From JBEBSD01 sp040394475 (GTDB lineage: Bacteria > Bacteroidota > Bacteroidia > Cytophagales > Spirosomataceae), in NCBI GenBank assembly GCA_040394475.1, contig JBEBSD010000066.1, positions 1 through 32,842 of the forward strand: 32,842 bases of DNA, read 5' to 3'. The notes under the pieces are model-generated. The model did not search any database. It saw nothing but the letters and a program-made list of their open reading frames with translations, and was not told the DNA's origin. A program made the translations under genes and the position numbers. This document shows, piece after piece, positions 14,431 through 21,615 of this stretch (position 1 is the first letter of the stretch; each line of letters begins with the position of its first letter).

Positions 14431-15540
14431 TCAGGAAAGCTGCAGGTCGTTGTAAGCTAGCCCCCAGGCTTCGGAAACTGATTTATAAACGACCTCTCCT
14501 TCCACGATGTTCAGCCCTTTCCGCAATTCTTCGTTTTCCCGGCAGGCATGTTTCCAGCCGTGCTCGGCCAGCAGGATAATATATGGCAAGGTTGCATTGG
14601 TCAGGGCCATCGTGGAAGTATACGGAACGGCTCCCGGCATATTGGCTACGCAATAATGAACAATATTTTCGATGACGTATACCGGCGCTTCGTGTGTTGT
14701 CGGCCGTGAGGTTTCGAAACAACCTCCCTGGTCGATCGCCACGTCAACCATAACCGTTCCCGGCTGCATCAGGGTCAGCATGTCACGGGTAATGAGTGAA
14801 GGCGCTTTCCCACCCGGAATCAGCACCCCCCCGACAATCAGGTCGGCTTGCTGAATGAGCTCCCGGACATTGTATTCGGTCGACATGACCGTATCGACAT
14901 TGGCCGGCATAATATCCTCGAGGTAGCGCAACCGCTGCAGGTTAATATCCACGATGGTTACATTTGCTCCCAACCCCGCCGCCATCTTGGCAGCCTGGGT
15001 TCCTACAACGCCGCCTCCCAGGATCAGTACATTGGCCGGTTTGACCCCCGCCACCCCGCCCAGGAGGATTCCCTTTCCGCCCATCGGCCTTTCCAGGTAT
15101 TTGGCCCCTTCCTGTACCGCCATCCGGCCCGCGACCTCGCTCATAGGGATAAGCAGCGGAAGTGTCCGGTCTGCTTTCTCTACCGTCTCATAGGCCAGGC
15201 AAATGGAGCGGCTCCGGATCATAGCATGTGTCAGCGGTTCGGAGGAAGCAAAGTGAAAATAGGTAAATACCAGCTGATGAGGACGTATAAGGGGGTATTC
15301 CTGTTCGACAGGTTCTTTTACTTTTACAATCATTTCCGCAATAGCGTATACTTCTTCCATTGAAGCCAGCAGGGAGGCCCCGGCTTCTTCATAGTGGAGG
15401 TCGGCAAAACCACTGTCTTGCCCGGCGCCTGTCTGTACATACACCTGATGGCCTTTTTTGGTCAGTTCTTTGACACCCGATGGCGTGACCGCGACCCGGT
15501 TTTCATTGTTTTTGATTTCTTTGGGAACGCCGATAATCAT
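14431..15540 (-). CDS. ald: Alanine dehydrogenase
   Basis: 369 residues from the ATG at 15538-15540. The frame is open further upstream, but family members begin with this M-I-I-G-V-P-K-E. It catalyses the reversible NAD-dependent deamination of L-alanine to pyruvate and ammonium in the cytoplasm. All known active-site residues are present at family numbering: R15, K75 (in VKVKEP), H96 (in TYFHFA) and D270 (in VDVAIDQGG). The Rossmann fold shows LILGGGVVGTQAA around 172-184 and the acidic end of strand 2 at D198. It appears to be a single-gene unit. A weak hairpin ATCCG-CACAC-CGGAT with TTTT overlaps its stop codon on the minus strand (14417-14431). A divergent paralogue lies at 29390-30613. 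Confidence 0.95.
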   Translation of the reverse strand: MIIGVPKEIKNNENRVAVTPSGVKELTKKGHQVYVQTGAGQDSGFADLHYEEAGASLLASMEEVYAIAEMIVKVKEPVEQEYPLIRPHQLVFTYFHFASSEPLTHAMIRSRSICLAYETVEKADRTLPLLIPMSEVAGRMAVQEGAKYLERPMGGKGILLGGVAGVKPANVLILGGGVVGTQAAKMAAGLGANVTIVDINLQRLRYLEDIMPANVDTVMSTEYNVRELIQQADLIVGGVLIPGGKAPSLITRDMLTLMQPGTVMVDVAIDQGGCFETSRPTTHEAPVYVIENIVHYCVANMPGAVPYTSTMALTNATLPYIILLAEHGWKHACRENEELRKGLNIVEGEVVYKSVSEAWGLAYNDLQLS

Positions 15541-15726
15541 GTCAGTAGCAATTAGTAGTGTTTGATGATAAAGTAAAGCAAGCCAACCGTTCCGGACGTA
15601 GGGCACAGCCAGGTTGAACTTGCCGGTTGCAAATTAATTTTTTTTTTCAATACATCCCTACCGGTGAATCGATTTTCCCTGATAGGAGGTCTGACTGCCG
15701 ATCTCCGCAGGGAATTTACGTATTCC

Positions 15727-16254
15727 TTATACCGACAGCCCGGTACCCGGCGAATGATTCAGGATACGGGCGGTCACCAGTAATTGTCCGGTGTGCCGCT
15801 GGGTGTGTTCTGCTGCATGGAACAACAGGCCCAGTACTGTGGAAGGGAGCTGCTTTCTCCCCACCGCCCGAAAGGAGGGAATCGTGGCTTCAGGTGTGTT
15901 TTGAAGCTGTTCCAGCGATTGCCTGACCTGTAGGTGCAAGGCGTCTAACAGGAGCGGGACAGTGAGGGTAGGGTTCTCCCTGCCTTCTTCGCGCAGGTAG
16001 TGAAATTGTCGTTCTGAAAGTGATTCGTTGCGGGCATAGGTGAAAAGGCGGTCGAGAACTCCGCGGATATGCTGCAAGTGGAAGGCTACCGAAGCGACAC
16101 CGGCAGGACGCTCCCATAACAGGGAGTCGGGGAAGTCGTTTAAAAGGGCTGAGATTTCCTCCCATGACTGCAAAAGTGCATGACCTACCGGATGCAGGGC
16201 GGGAGCAATGCCTGCCAAAGGCCCTCTCAGCCAGACTTCAGGAAGTGGTTCCAT
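15727..16254 (-). CDS. DinB-family protein
   Basis: 175 residues with the four-helix DinB/YfiT-like bundle. The metal-binding histidines are recognisable: H62 in AFHLQHIRGVLDRL, and H150 and H154 in FHAAEHTQRHTGQL. DinB-like proteins of this type are often metal-dependent thiol transferases (bacillithiol or other low-molecular-weight thiols) or of unknown role. No signal peptide, so cytoplasmic. The start lies 14 bp behind the stop of the ketosynthase-like gene on the same strand, so the two are probably co-transcribed. The substrate cannot be told. Confidence 0.85.
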   Translation of the reverse strand: MEPLPEVWLRGPLAGIAPALHPVGHALLQSWEEISALLNDFPDSLLWERPAGVASVAFHLQHIRGVLDRLFTYARNESLSERQFHYLREEGRENPTLTVPLLLDALHLQVRQSLEQLQNTPEATIPSFRAVGRKQLPSTVLGLLFHAAEHTQRHTGQLLVTARILNHSPGTGLSV

Positions 16255-16268
16255 AGTGGTTAACGGTT

Positions 16269-17345
16269 TTAATGAGTAGCAGCAATTGAAGGGGTTTCGT
16301 GCAATCGCAACAAAATAAAACTATGCTGAACAGCCTTGTAATGGTTGTAGACCAACAAGGTCCGGACCGGCTTCTGCGGTGGATGCGTTAAGACCAGTTC
16401 GCGCGGTATGCGCCTGCCCAGCAGTATTTCAGAGCCGAGCCATACCCCGAATGCGCTGGCGGTTGGGTATTCGCCCGAGATATTTTTGAACGAAAACGCC
16501 GGAACAGCAGGATCAAAAAGCTCCCGGAACTCCCGGTACCAGTCATCCGTACGACTGTCTCCGTTGACTCCCAGCACGAGGGCGTCGATAGCTGTCAGCG
16601 ACAGTTGCTGTTTCTGGAGCAGGTGGATTAGCTTATCCTGTAGCTGAGAGAAGTCGGGAAAGGTAACATGATCGACGTCCAGGATTGCCACCTGCGTTTT
16701 TAACGAGGGTTGGCTTTCCAGCATAAATAGAGTAGCGCCCTCGCCATTGACGGTCCCGGCCGAATTACTGTGCAACAGTTGATCGGAATCCACAGGTTCG
16801 TTCTTGTATAGCCCAGCCAGAGAATCGATGTGGTAGTTATAAGCTGAAATTTCTTCTATTCCTCCGACTAATAACCTGTGCATATTCCCCTGACCGAGTA
16901 ACAGCAAGGCATCGAGTAAGGTATTTTCAAAGGCGGCGCCCTTATGCACGTGGGTAATGTTGTATCCGGTGTTCCCGGTTAACAGCGCCAGCTGACCGGC
17001 AATAGCGTTGGGAGTGCTCTGGACAAAATTGGTAGGAGTAAGGGTCCCTTCCTTGTAATCTACGATCTGGTTGAGAAATTTAATGCAGTCTTCCAGTCCG
17101 CCGTTGGCGGTGCCGATTAAAATACCGTCTACACGATCTGTCCGGGAAAGTAGCTGGAGCCCTGCTCCGACGCCCATCCGCACGGCCTTGCCCATGCGAC
17201 GGAGCAACCCTGCCGGAATCAGTCCGGTATAATGCGGCTCAATAGCATAAAAACGATTGCCTTTCAGCACAGGAAGCGGTTTTTCAGGAAATCCCGATGG
17301 GTATGTGGCTACCGGAGAGACACAAACGGAGTCTTTGATGAACAC
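16269..17345 (-). CDS. Ketosynthase-fold protein lacking the catalytic triad
   Basis: 358 residues, some 50 shorter than active FabF enzymes. Thiolase-fold landmarks are clear: DGILIGTANGGLEDCIKFL (about 73-91), the nucleophile-elbow region TGYNITHVHKGAAFENTLLDA (126-146), NSAGTVNGEGATLFMLE (194-210) and FKNISGEYPTASAFGVWLGSE (287-306). The position of the catalytic Cys is a Val (V133). The region that normally reads N-A-H-G-T is NGDSRTDD, and the His of the G-H motif is E292. So it cannot condense acyl chains in the usual way. Partner-type ketosynthases of flexirubin/aryl-polyene clusters and chain-length factors show similar losses, but no such cluster is visible here. A role as non-catalytic partner or lipid binder is inferred. 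Confidence 0.8.
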   Translation of the reverse strand: MFIKDSVCVSPVATYPSGFPEKPLPVLKGNRFYAIEPHYTGLIPAGLLRRMGKAVRMGVGAGLQLLSRTDRVDGILIGTANGGLEDCIKFLNQIVDYKEGTLTPTNFVQSTPNAIAGQLALLTGNTGYNITHVHKGAAFENTLLDALLLLGQGNMHRLLVGGIEEISAYNYHIDSLAGLYKNEPVDSDQLLHSNSAGTVNGEGATLFMLESQPSLKTQVAILDVDHVTFPDFSQLQDKLIHLLQKQQLSLTAIDALVLGVNGDSRTDDWYREFRELFDPAVPAFSFKNISGEYPTASAFGVWLGSEILLGRRIPRELVLTHPPQKPVRTLLVYNHYKAVQHSFILLRLHETPSIAATH

Positions 17346-17404
17346 GTCGGTTAATTTTAGGACGAAACAGAAGGTACTCCAAAAGTAGGGAAAAAAACGA
17401 CATC

Positions 17405-17623
17405 CTAGAGCGTGTCCCCACGAGAGGCGGAATCCGTCTCCAGGGGCGGTATCTCCGCAGCCGGCCCCGTCACCGCTTCGGAATCAGACTGTGAAGGTGC
17501 GGCCAGCTTGTTCCAGGGAGCAGTGGTGTGGCTCGCCATGTCGATCGTCAGAAAAATGATAACGGCTAAGAATAAGATAAAGACCGTTATAAAAATGCGC
17601 TGGTTTCGTTTAGGAGTACCCAT
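17405..17623 (-). CDS. Small single-pass membrane protein
   Basis: 72 residues: a basic N-terminus (GTPKRNQR), one transmembrane helix (about 10-27, IFITVFILFLAVIIFLTI), a short conserved-looking stretch DMASHTTAPWNK, and an acidic, Ser/Pro-rich tail. The topology predicts the N-terminus inside. Similar short proteins with a T-T-x-P-W-like motif after the helix are common in Bacteroidota, so it is probably a real gene although short. Function unknown. It lies between the ketosynthase-like gene and sixA, all on the same strand. Confidence 0.65.
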   Translation of the reverse strand: MGTPKRNQRIFITVFILFLAVIIFLTIDMASHTTAPWNKLAAPSQSDSEAVTGPAAEIPPLETDSASRGDTL

Positions 17624-17673
17624 TTGACTGCTAATTAGTTAATAAGTTCCGGCTTGTGAAAAAGGGACAGGAC

Positions 17674-18177
17674 TTAACGGGCCAGTTCTCTGGCCGTATG
17701 GTAGGCGAGTAATTGCCCTGAGCGATCACAGATTTCCGCCCACCTGAGGTCCTTAAATTCGATGATGCATACACTTGCTTTTTCCATACTTCCCTCAAAA
17801 CTGTGGGTCAGATAGTCGGTGAAATAAGAAATGTCCGGATTGTGGCCTACCACCAGTAACTGTTCTATGGTTTCGGGGGTGTCGGTCACTGTCCGGATAT
17901 AAGCCCTCGGTCCGCAATCATACAGGTCATCGATCAACTCAACCTTCGACCATTCAAAATGAAGTTGTTCGGCAAAAACCTGGGCCGTCTGCTTCGTACG
18001 GAAAGCGCTGCTGGCGACCATCCGGCCAAGAGCAATGGTGGGGGTGCCATTCAGAAAGGCTGCCATCCGCGCGGCTTCTATATAACCGGAACTGGTCAGC
18101 TCCCTTTCAAAATCCCGGAACATAGGCGCCTGAGATTCGGCCTGGGCATGCCGTACGAGGTAAATTCTTTTTTTCAT
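17674..18177 (-). CDS. sixA: SixA-type phosphohistidine phosphatase
   Basis: 167 residues from the ATG at 18175-18177, chosen because the histidine-phosphatase strand begins at once (KKRIYLVRHAQAES). H10 of the R-H motif is the phosphate acceptor. RTKQTAQVF carries the second phosphate-binding Arg, and LLVVGHNPDISYFTDYL the second catalytic His. The small size without extra domains is typical of SixA, which removes phosphate from His-containing phosphotransfer domains. In Bacteroidota the physiological substrate is unknown, and other small histidine phosphatases are possible. It is divergent from sppA. Confidence 0.85.
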   Translation of the reverse strand: MKKRIYLVRHAQAESQAPMFRDFERELTSSGYIEAARMAAFLNGTPTIALGRMVASSAFRTKQTAQVFAEQLHFEWSKVELIDDLYDCGPRAYIRTVTDTPETIEQLLVVGHNPDISYFTDYLTHSFEGSMEKASVCIIEFKDLRWAEICDRSGQLLAYHTARELAR

Positions 18178-18278
18178 CGGAGCTATTTTATGCAAATGTA
18201 AAACTCACACAGCAATTTCACCACTCGTACGTGAAAAATACCATTGGGCATTTATTGCAAAAGAACCTCTTTACGCTT

Positions 18279-18299
18279 GCGAAATTTTACTAATTTCGC
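18279..18299. promoter_or_regulatory. Inverted repeat GCGAAATT-N5-AATTTCGC in the sixA/sppA gap
   Basis: Perfect 8-bp arms around TTACT, 45 bp before the sppA start and 102 bp before sixA. The right arm includes TAATTTCG, one base from the TAnnTTTG promoter box, so it may overlap the sppA promoter. Confidence 0.4.
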
Positions 18300-18343
18300 C
18301 TCAGGCTTTGTGCGTTAATGTGGAATTTTATACCGTTAAGATT

Positions 18344-20113
18344 ATGTTACAGTTCTTTAAGTTTGTATTGGCCACAGTCGTTGGACTTATCGTGTTCTTT
18401 GTGGTAGGGTTGATGATATTGGGGGGAATAGGCGCTGCTTTTTCGTCGTCGGAATCGGTGACGTTAAAGGACAATACGGTACTCCAGCTGGATCTTAACC
18501 GACCTATCCGGGAGGTTACACTCGAAAATCCTTTTGCCGAATTTTCGGGGCCTTTTTTCAATGCGCCGGAAGCACTTGGGTTAAAGGATATAAAGAAAGT
18601 GCTGCTGAAAGCCGCAAAGGATGACAAAATCAAAGGTATTTACCTGCGGGCAGAGTACCCGTCTGCCGGATGGGCTACGCTGGAAGAGATGCGGATTGCC
18701 CTGCAGGAATTTAAGAAATCGGGCAAGTTTATCTACGCTTATGGCGAGACCTATTCCGAAAAGGGCTATTACCTGGCCTCACTGGCAGATGTGATTTATC
18801 TTACCGAAATCGGTGATTTTGAATGGAACGGCTTGTCGGCGGAGTATGATTTTTTTAAAGGAACGCTGGATAAACTGGAAATCCAACCGGTTATTTTCAA
18901 GGTAGGAGAATATAAAAGCGCCGTTGAAATGTTTTCCAGGACGAATATGAGCGAGCCGAGCCGGCAGCAGACGCAGGAATTGCTGGCCGGTATTAACGGG
19001 CACTACCTGACTAATATTGCCGGCGCCCGGCAGTTGCAGGAAAGCCGGCTGCGGGACTGGGCGGATTCCCTGAGCATTGTTAAAGCAAATGATGCGCTGC
19101 AGCGGAAACTGATCACGCATGTGGGATACTATGACGAATTCGAGAAGGCGCTGAAGGCGAAAATGGAGCTGAAGGATTCCGAGAAAATCAACTTTGTAGG
19201 GGTGGGCAAGTACCTGAAAGCAGGCGGCCCGGCTAGTGAAGGGGATTATAAAACCCTGGTAGCTGTCGTGATCGCGGAAGGAGAGATTATTTCCGGAAAG
19301 AACGAGCAGGACGGCGTGATTGCGTCCGGGGCGCTGGTGAAAGAGCTGAAACGTGTACGCGATAACGATAAGGTGAAAGCGGTGGTCCTCCGTATCAATT
19401 CGCCCGGGGGAAGCGCCCTGGCTTCAGATGTGATTTGGAGGGAAGTAAAGCTGACGGCCGAGAAAAAGCCGGTTATCGCCTCTATGGGTGATGTGGCAGC
19501 TTCGGGAGGGTATTACATCGCGATGGCCTGCGATACCATCGTTGCCCAGCCCAATACCATTACCGGATCGATCGGGATTTTTGGAATGATCCCCAATTTA
19601 GAGCGGTTTATGAGGAATAAACTGGGGATCACATTCGACCGGGTCACGACCAACAACCATGCCGACTGGCCTACTGCTACACGGGAGATGAGTGAGTTTG
19701 AGAAAAATAAGATACAGAACAATGTCGACCACGGGTATGAAGTGTTTGCATCGAAAGCCGCTGAAGGACGGAAAATGTCGATAGAACAGCTGAAAAATGT
19801 TGCGCAGGGGAGGGTTTGGTCTGGAATTGATGCCCGCAAAGTAGGGCTGATAGATTCAATAGGAGGGCTGAATGAGGCGATTTCTCTGGCAGCCGGCGCC
19901 GTTCAGCTGAAGGAGGGAGATTACAGGGTGCGTTATTATCCGGAAAAGAAAGATTTTATGGAAGAGCTGATCAATAAGATGACGGGGAAATCAGAGGATG
20001 AGGCTTTGTTCGAAAAATTAGGGCTGCTGGCGCCTTATTGGAAATCATTTCAGAAGTTGGAGCGGATGCAGGGGATTCAGGCGCGTATGCCGTTCGAATT
20101 GGAAATCAGGTAG
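18344..20113 (+). CDS. sppA: Signal peptide peptidase SppA, 67K type
   Basis: 589 residues from the ATG at 18344; an earlier start at 18308 would precede the membrane anchor by 12 unlikely residues. There is one N-terminal transmembrane helix (about 3-30), then two tandem S49 domains. Catalytic Lys is K191 in KVGEYKSAVEMF of the first domain, and Ser is S387 in GDVAASGGYYIAMACDTI of the second, the split dyad known from E. coli SppA. It degrades signal peptides left in the cytoplasmic membrane. The size matches the long form with both domains. Right behind its stop codon begins a 147-bp heptamer array, between it and the convergent nucleoside transporter gene. Confidence 0.95.
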   Translation: MLQFFKFVLATVVGLIVFFVVGLMILGGIGAAFSSSESVTLKDNTVLQLDLNRPIREVTLENPFAEFSGPFFNAPEALGLKDIKKVLLKAAKDDKIKGIYLRAEYPSAGWATLEEMRIALQEFKKSGKFIYAYGETYSEKGYYLASLADVIYLTEIGDFEWNGLSAEYDFFKGTLDKLEIQPVIFKVGEYKSAVEMFSRTNMSEPSRQQTQELLAGINGHYLTNIAGARQLQESRLRDWADSLSIVKANDALQRKLITHVGYYDEFEKALKAKMELKDSEKINFVGVGKYLKAGGPASEGDYKTLVAVVIAEGEIISGKNEQDGVIASGALVKELKRVRDNDKVKAVVLRINSPGGSALASDVIWREVKLTAEKKPVIASMGDVAASGGYYIAMACDTIVAQPNTITGSIGIFGMIPNLERFMRNKLGITFDRVTTNNHADWPTATREMSEFEKNKIQNNVDHGYEVFASKAAEGRKMSIEQLKNVAQGRVWSGIDARKVGLIDSIGGLNEAISLAAGAVQLKEGDYRVRYYPEKKDFMEELINKMTGKSEDEALFEKLGLLAPYWKSFQKLERMQGIQARMPFELEIR

Positions 20114-20123
20114 GTGGGAAATA

Positions 20124-20270
20124 GGTGTTAGGTTTTAGGTGTTAGGTGTTAGGGAATAGGTTTTAGGGAATAGGTTTTAGGTGTTAGGGAATAGGTGTTA
20201 GGGAATAGGTTTTAGGTGTTAGGGAATAGGTGTTAGGAAATAGGTTTTAGGTGTTAGGGAATAGGTGTTA
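20124..20270 (+). repeat. 21-unit heptamer array (GGTGTTA/GGTTTTA/GGGAATA)
   Basis: Twenty-one heptamers in perfect register: nine GGTGTTA, five GGTTTTA, six GGGAATA and one GGAAATA, in mixed order, starting 10 nt behind the sppA stop. Every unit runs G-G-x5 ending in A and creates a TAG at its junction with the next. Because 7 is not a multiple of 3, three neighbouring units close all three frames. The same family stands behind two or three other stop codons in the window. It ends 14 bp before the convergent nucleoside-transporter gene. Confidence 0.95.
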
Positions 20271-20283
20271 GCGGTCTTACTTT

Positions 20284-21522
20284 TCAGAGAAGCAGTCCGG
20301 CAAATGTAGCGGACAGGTAAGAAGCCAGCGTGCCGCAAATCAGCGCCTTAAATCCGAGACGGGCCAGGTCCGACCGGCGGGAAGGGGCCAGTTCCCCGAT
20401 TCCTCCGACCTGGATGGCGATCGAACTGAAATTGGCGAATCCGCAGAGGGCGAAACTCGTGATAATGAGGGTTTTGGGATCGATGGTGTCTTTCACCTTG
20501 ACAAGGTCGAGATAGGCCACAAACTCGTTAATGACCATTTTGGTGCCCATCAGAGCGCCGGCAACTTCAATATCCTGTGACGGTACTCCCATCGCCCAGG
20601 CAAATACTGCAAACAATTTGCCCAGGATGTAGTTGAGACTTAGTGCTGGAAAGGCAAACAAACCCCCGATCAGACCAAGCAGGTAATCGAATAAGGCAAC
20701 CAGGGCTATAAAACCAATTAACATCGCCACCACATTCAACCCGACCTTCAAACCTTCGCTTGCACCAGCCGCAATGGCATCGAGGAGGTTGGCGTGTGTT
20801 TTCTTGATCTCCATTTTCACCAGCCCTTTTGTTTCGGAAACCGCGGTTTCCGGAAAAACGATTTTCGAAATCACCAGGGCTCCCGGTGCAGCCATCAGGC
20901 TTGCGGCGATCAGATAAGGCGCCGGTACACCCAATGAAATATAAACGGCCATAACCCCGCCGGCAATGCAGGCAAAGCTGCCTGACATGGATGCCATCAG
21001 TTCTGAACGGGTCATATTTTTCAGGTAAGGCTTGATCATGATCTGCGCTTCCACCTGTCCCACAAAGGCACTGGCAACATTGGAAAGCGCCTCCGAGCCG
21101 CTCACTCCCATTAACCGGTACACGATCCGGGCGATAAAAGCAACAATACGCTGCATAATGCCCAAGTGATAGAGCATGTTGACGAGTACCGCTACAAAGA
21201 TGATGGTAGGAATTACCCGGAAGAAAAAGATAAAATCATTGCCTTCTCCAAAAGCCTGCTGCATCAACGGGCCGCTGACCAGTGATCCGAAAACAAATTC
21301 GGCGCCCTTGTCGGCAAAGGAGAGTAATTTTTGAACCTTATCGCCTAACCATTGAAACAGGGTATGCCCGATATCCGTACGCAGGATAAAAACAGCAAGA
21401 CCAAACTGGAGGGCCAATCCGACACTTACTGTTCTGTAATTGATGGCTTTACGATTGTTGGATAGTGCGTAGGCAATGCCCAGAATAAGGACAATCCCTG
21501 CCAGCCCGGTAAATCTCTCCAT
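20284..21522 (-). CDS. Concentrative nucleoside transporter (NupC/CNT family)
   Basis: 412 residues, the normal size for bacterial CNT carriers, which import nucleosides with Na+ or H+ across the cytoplasmic membrane. It begins with a hydrophobic helix (FTGLAGIVLILGIAYALS) and a short helix with NNRKAINYRTV. Recognisable family segments are GVSGSEALSNVASAFVGQVEAQIMIKPYL (about 141-169, broken across loop and helix), SGSFACIAGGVMAVYISLG, and late KTLIITSFALCGFANFSSIAIQVGGIGEL, which lines the substrate site. Ion and nucleoside preference are not deducible. Its 3' end faces sppA across the heptamer array. Confidence 0.92.
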   Translation of the reverse strand: MERFTGLAGIVLILGIAYALSNNRKAINYRTVSVGLALQFGLAVFILRTDIGHTLFQWLGDKVQKLLSFADKGAEFVFGSLVSGPLMQQAFGEGNDFIFFFRVIPTIIFVAVLVNMLYHLGIMQRIVAFIARIVYRLMGVSGSEALSNVASAFVGQVEAQIMIKPYLKNMTRSELMASMSGSFACIAGGVMAVYISLGVPAPYLIAASLMAAPGALVISKIVFPETAVSETKGLVKMEIKKTHANLLDAIAAGASEGLKVGLNVVAMLIGFIALVALFDYLLGLIGGLFAFPALSLNYILGKLFAVFAWAMGVPSQDIEVAGALMGTKMVINEFVAYLDLVKVKDTIDPKTLIITSFALCGFANFSSIAIQVGGIGELAPSRRSDLARLGFKALICGTLASYLSATFAGLLL

Positions 21523-21615
21523 TTAGTCTATGCGATACATCGGTTCATTTTTGCTGCCGAATGTATGCATTTTAAAGGAAAGTTGGCGGGTTAGCGGCCG
21601 GTGTCCCTGAAAAAA

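Noticed and set aside
14242..14460. Short plus-strand open frame of 72 codons
   Set aside because: It runs through the palindromic repeat copy 2 and the end of ald; the translation has no domain-like pattern.
20124..20270. Heptamer array as a CRISPR or a telomere repeat
   Set aside because: No spacers and units of only seven bases exclude CRISPR. It is internal, interspersed and placed behind genes, so the telomere-like TTAGGG look is a coincidence of wording.
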